A stretch of DNA of 64,000 bases from Zobellella denitrificans. Its GTDB lineage: Bacteria > Pseudomonadota > Gammaproteobacteria > Enterobacterales > Aeromonadaceae. The stretch lies in contig NZ_NMUO01000006.1 of NCBI RefSeq assembly GCF_002237365.1, positions 1 through 64,000 on the forward strand, given 5' to 3'. The translations under genes were made by a program, and so were the position numbers. Below, piece after piece: positions 63,639 to 64,000 of the stretch. The notes beneath the pieces are model-generated. The model was not told the origin of the DNA, ran no database searches, and worked only from the letters and a program-made list of their open reading frames with translations. The stretch's first letter is position 1; each line of letters starts with the position of its first letter.

Positions 63639-64000
63639 ATGATGAACAGTGCCAATACCCGGCCCCACGCGCTGATTTTCTACGGCGCCCTGGCCTTTTC
63701 CATCTTCCAGATAGTCACCGCCGCCTTCAGCCCCCTGTCCACCACCGTGGTGCGGGCCATCCACGTCGGCTTTCTGCTGTTTCTGGTGTACCAGCTCTAC
63801 GGGGCGCGCGGCCAGTCCCTGTCCCGGCCGTCCGTCTGGAGCATGCTGCTGGGCGCCCTCGCCCTGCTGTTCGCCTTCTACCACTGGTGGTTCGAGGCGG
63901 ACCTCATCTATCGCGCCGGCGACATGAACCAGGCGGACTGGGTCATCGGCAGCGTCACCCTGGTGATGGTGTTCGACGCCGCCCGCCGGCTGATGGGCTG
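63639..64000 (+). CDS. TRAP transporter permease (4TM/12TM fusion), truncated by window end
   Basis: Only the first 120 residues are present. They show hydrophobic segments at about 10-30, 38-52, 66-84 and 100-115, with FYGALAFSIFQIVTAAFSPLSTTVVRAIHVGFLLFLVYQL near the start. This is the pattern of the N-terminal region of fused DctQ-DctM permeases that pair with TAXI receptors. Two adjacent ATGs (63639, 63642) follow an AGGAG site. The gene continues past base 64000. Confidence 0.85.
   Translation, partial: MMNSANTRPHALIFYGALAFSIFQIVTAAFSPLSTTVVRAIHVGFLLFLVYQLYGARGQSLSRPSVWSMLLGALALLFAFYHWWFEADLIYRAGDMNQADWVIGSVTLVMVFDAARRLMG

Overview
The window is a gene-dense, high-GC stretch of a gammaproteobacterial chromosome. 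Crl, FrsA, NqrM, RlmG, MtlR, YajG and a VC2046-type protein, together with an Na+-NQR operon and a PomAB sodium stator, point to a marine or brackish relative of Aeromonadaceae/Vibrionaceae such as Oceanimonas, Oceanisphaera or Zobellella. That placement is inferred from protein recognition alone. Apart from the intergenic repeats I see no prophage, transposase, integrase, CRISPR array or rRNA gene.

Layout. 0-3.9 kb: aroG (minus), then small conserved proteins (DUF2061, DUF2750, YaiI), a YceB-like lipoprotein and a LysE-type exporter; a near-perfect Fur box precedes the DUF2061 gene. 4.2-6.8 kb: scsB-scsD-like periplasmic thiol reductase pair. 7.2-12.4 kb (minus): Cys4 hypothetical, proBA, crl, frsA, gpt. 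12.8-16.4 kb (plus): chemoreceptor, pepD, a small secreted protein. 16.5-24.8 kb (minus): dinB, then nqrABCDEF-apbE-nqrM. 25-32.5 kb: BolA-like, alkB, rlmG, yajG, cyclophilin, ampG-like, tsx-like, yajQ, panE. 32.8-36 kb (minus): thiI and the pomAB stator. 36.2-40.4 kb (plus): xseB-ispA-dxs, then a FabH-like synthase. 41.2-41.4 kb: two tRNA-Tyr genes. 41.6-45.7 kb: RND efflux pump with adaptor. 45.9-47.5 kb: SDR and xthA. 48-51 kb (minus): polar amino-acid ABC importer, divergent from lysO, with a probable ArgR-controlled region between. 52.5-56.9 kb: mannitol regulon mtlA-mtlD-mtlR behind four CRP-like sites. 57-60.2 kb: asd and ycaO. 60.9-62.3 kb (minus): ScsC-like thiol protein and a small ECF-type permease. 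62.4-64 kb: TAXI TRAP transporter, cut by the window end, with a sigma-54-type promoter.

The least ordinary content is a family of at least seven intergenic repeats (called A-G here, at 6.8, 47.5, 60.3, 3.9, 32.6, 51.3 and 54.9 kb). They are built from shared hairpin modules. Their cores are similar, but their terminal inverted repeats fall into four unrelated sequences, each complementary to its own partner. Stem arms show paired changes between copies, and copies C and D carry the same extra module in the same place. Four of the seven sit between convergent genes. This looks like a modular structured repeat family (MITE/REP-like, or a structured 3' RNA) and is the best candidate for something undescribed.
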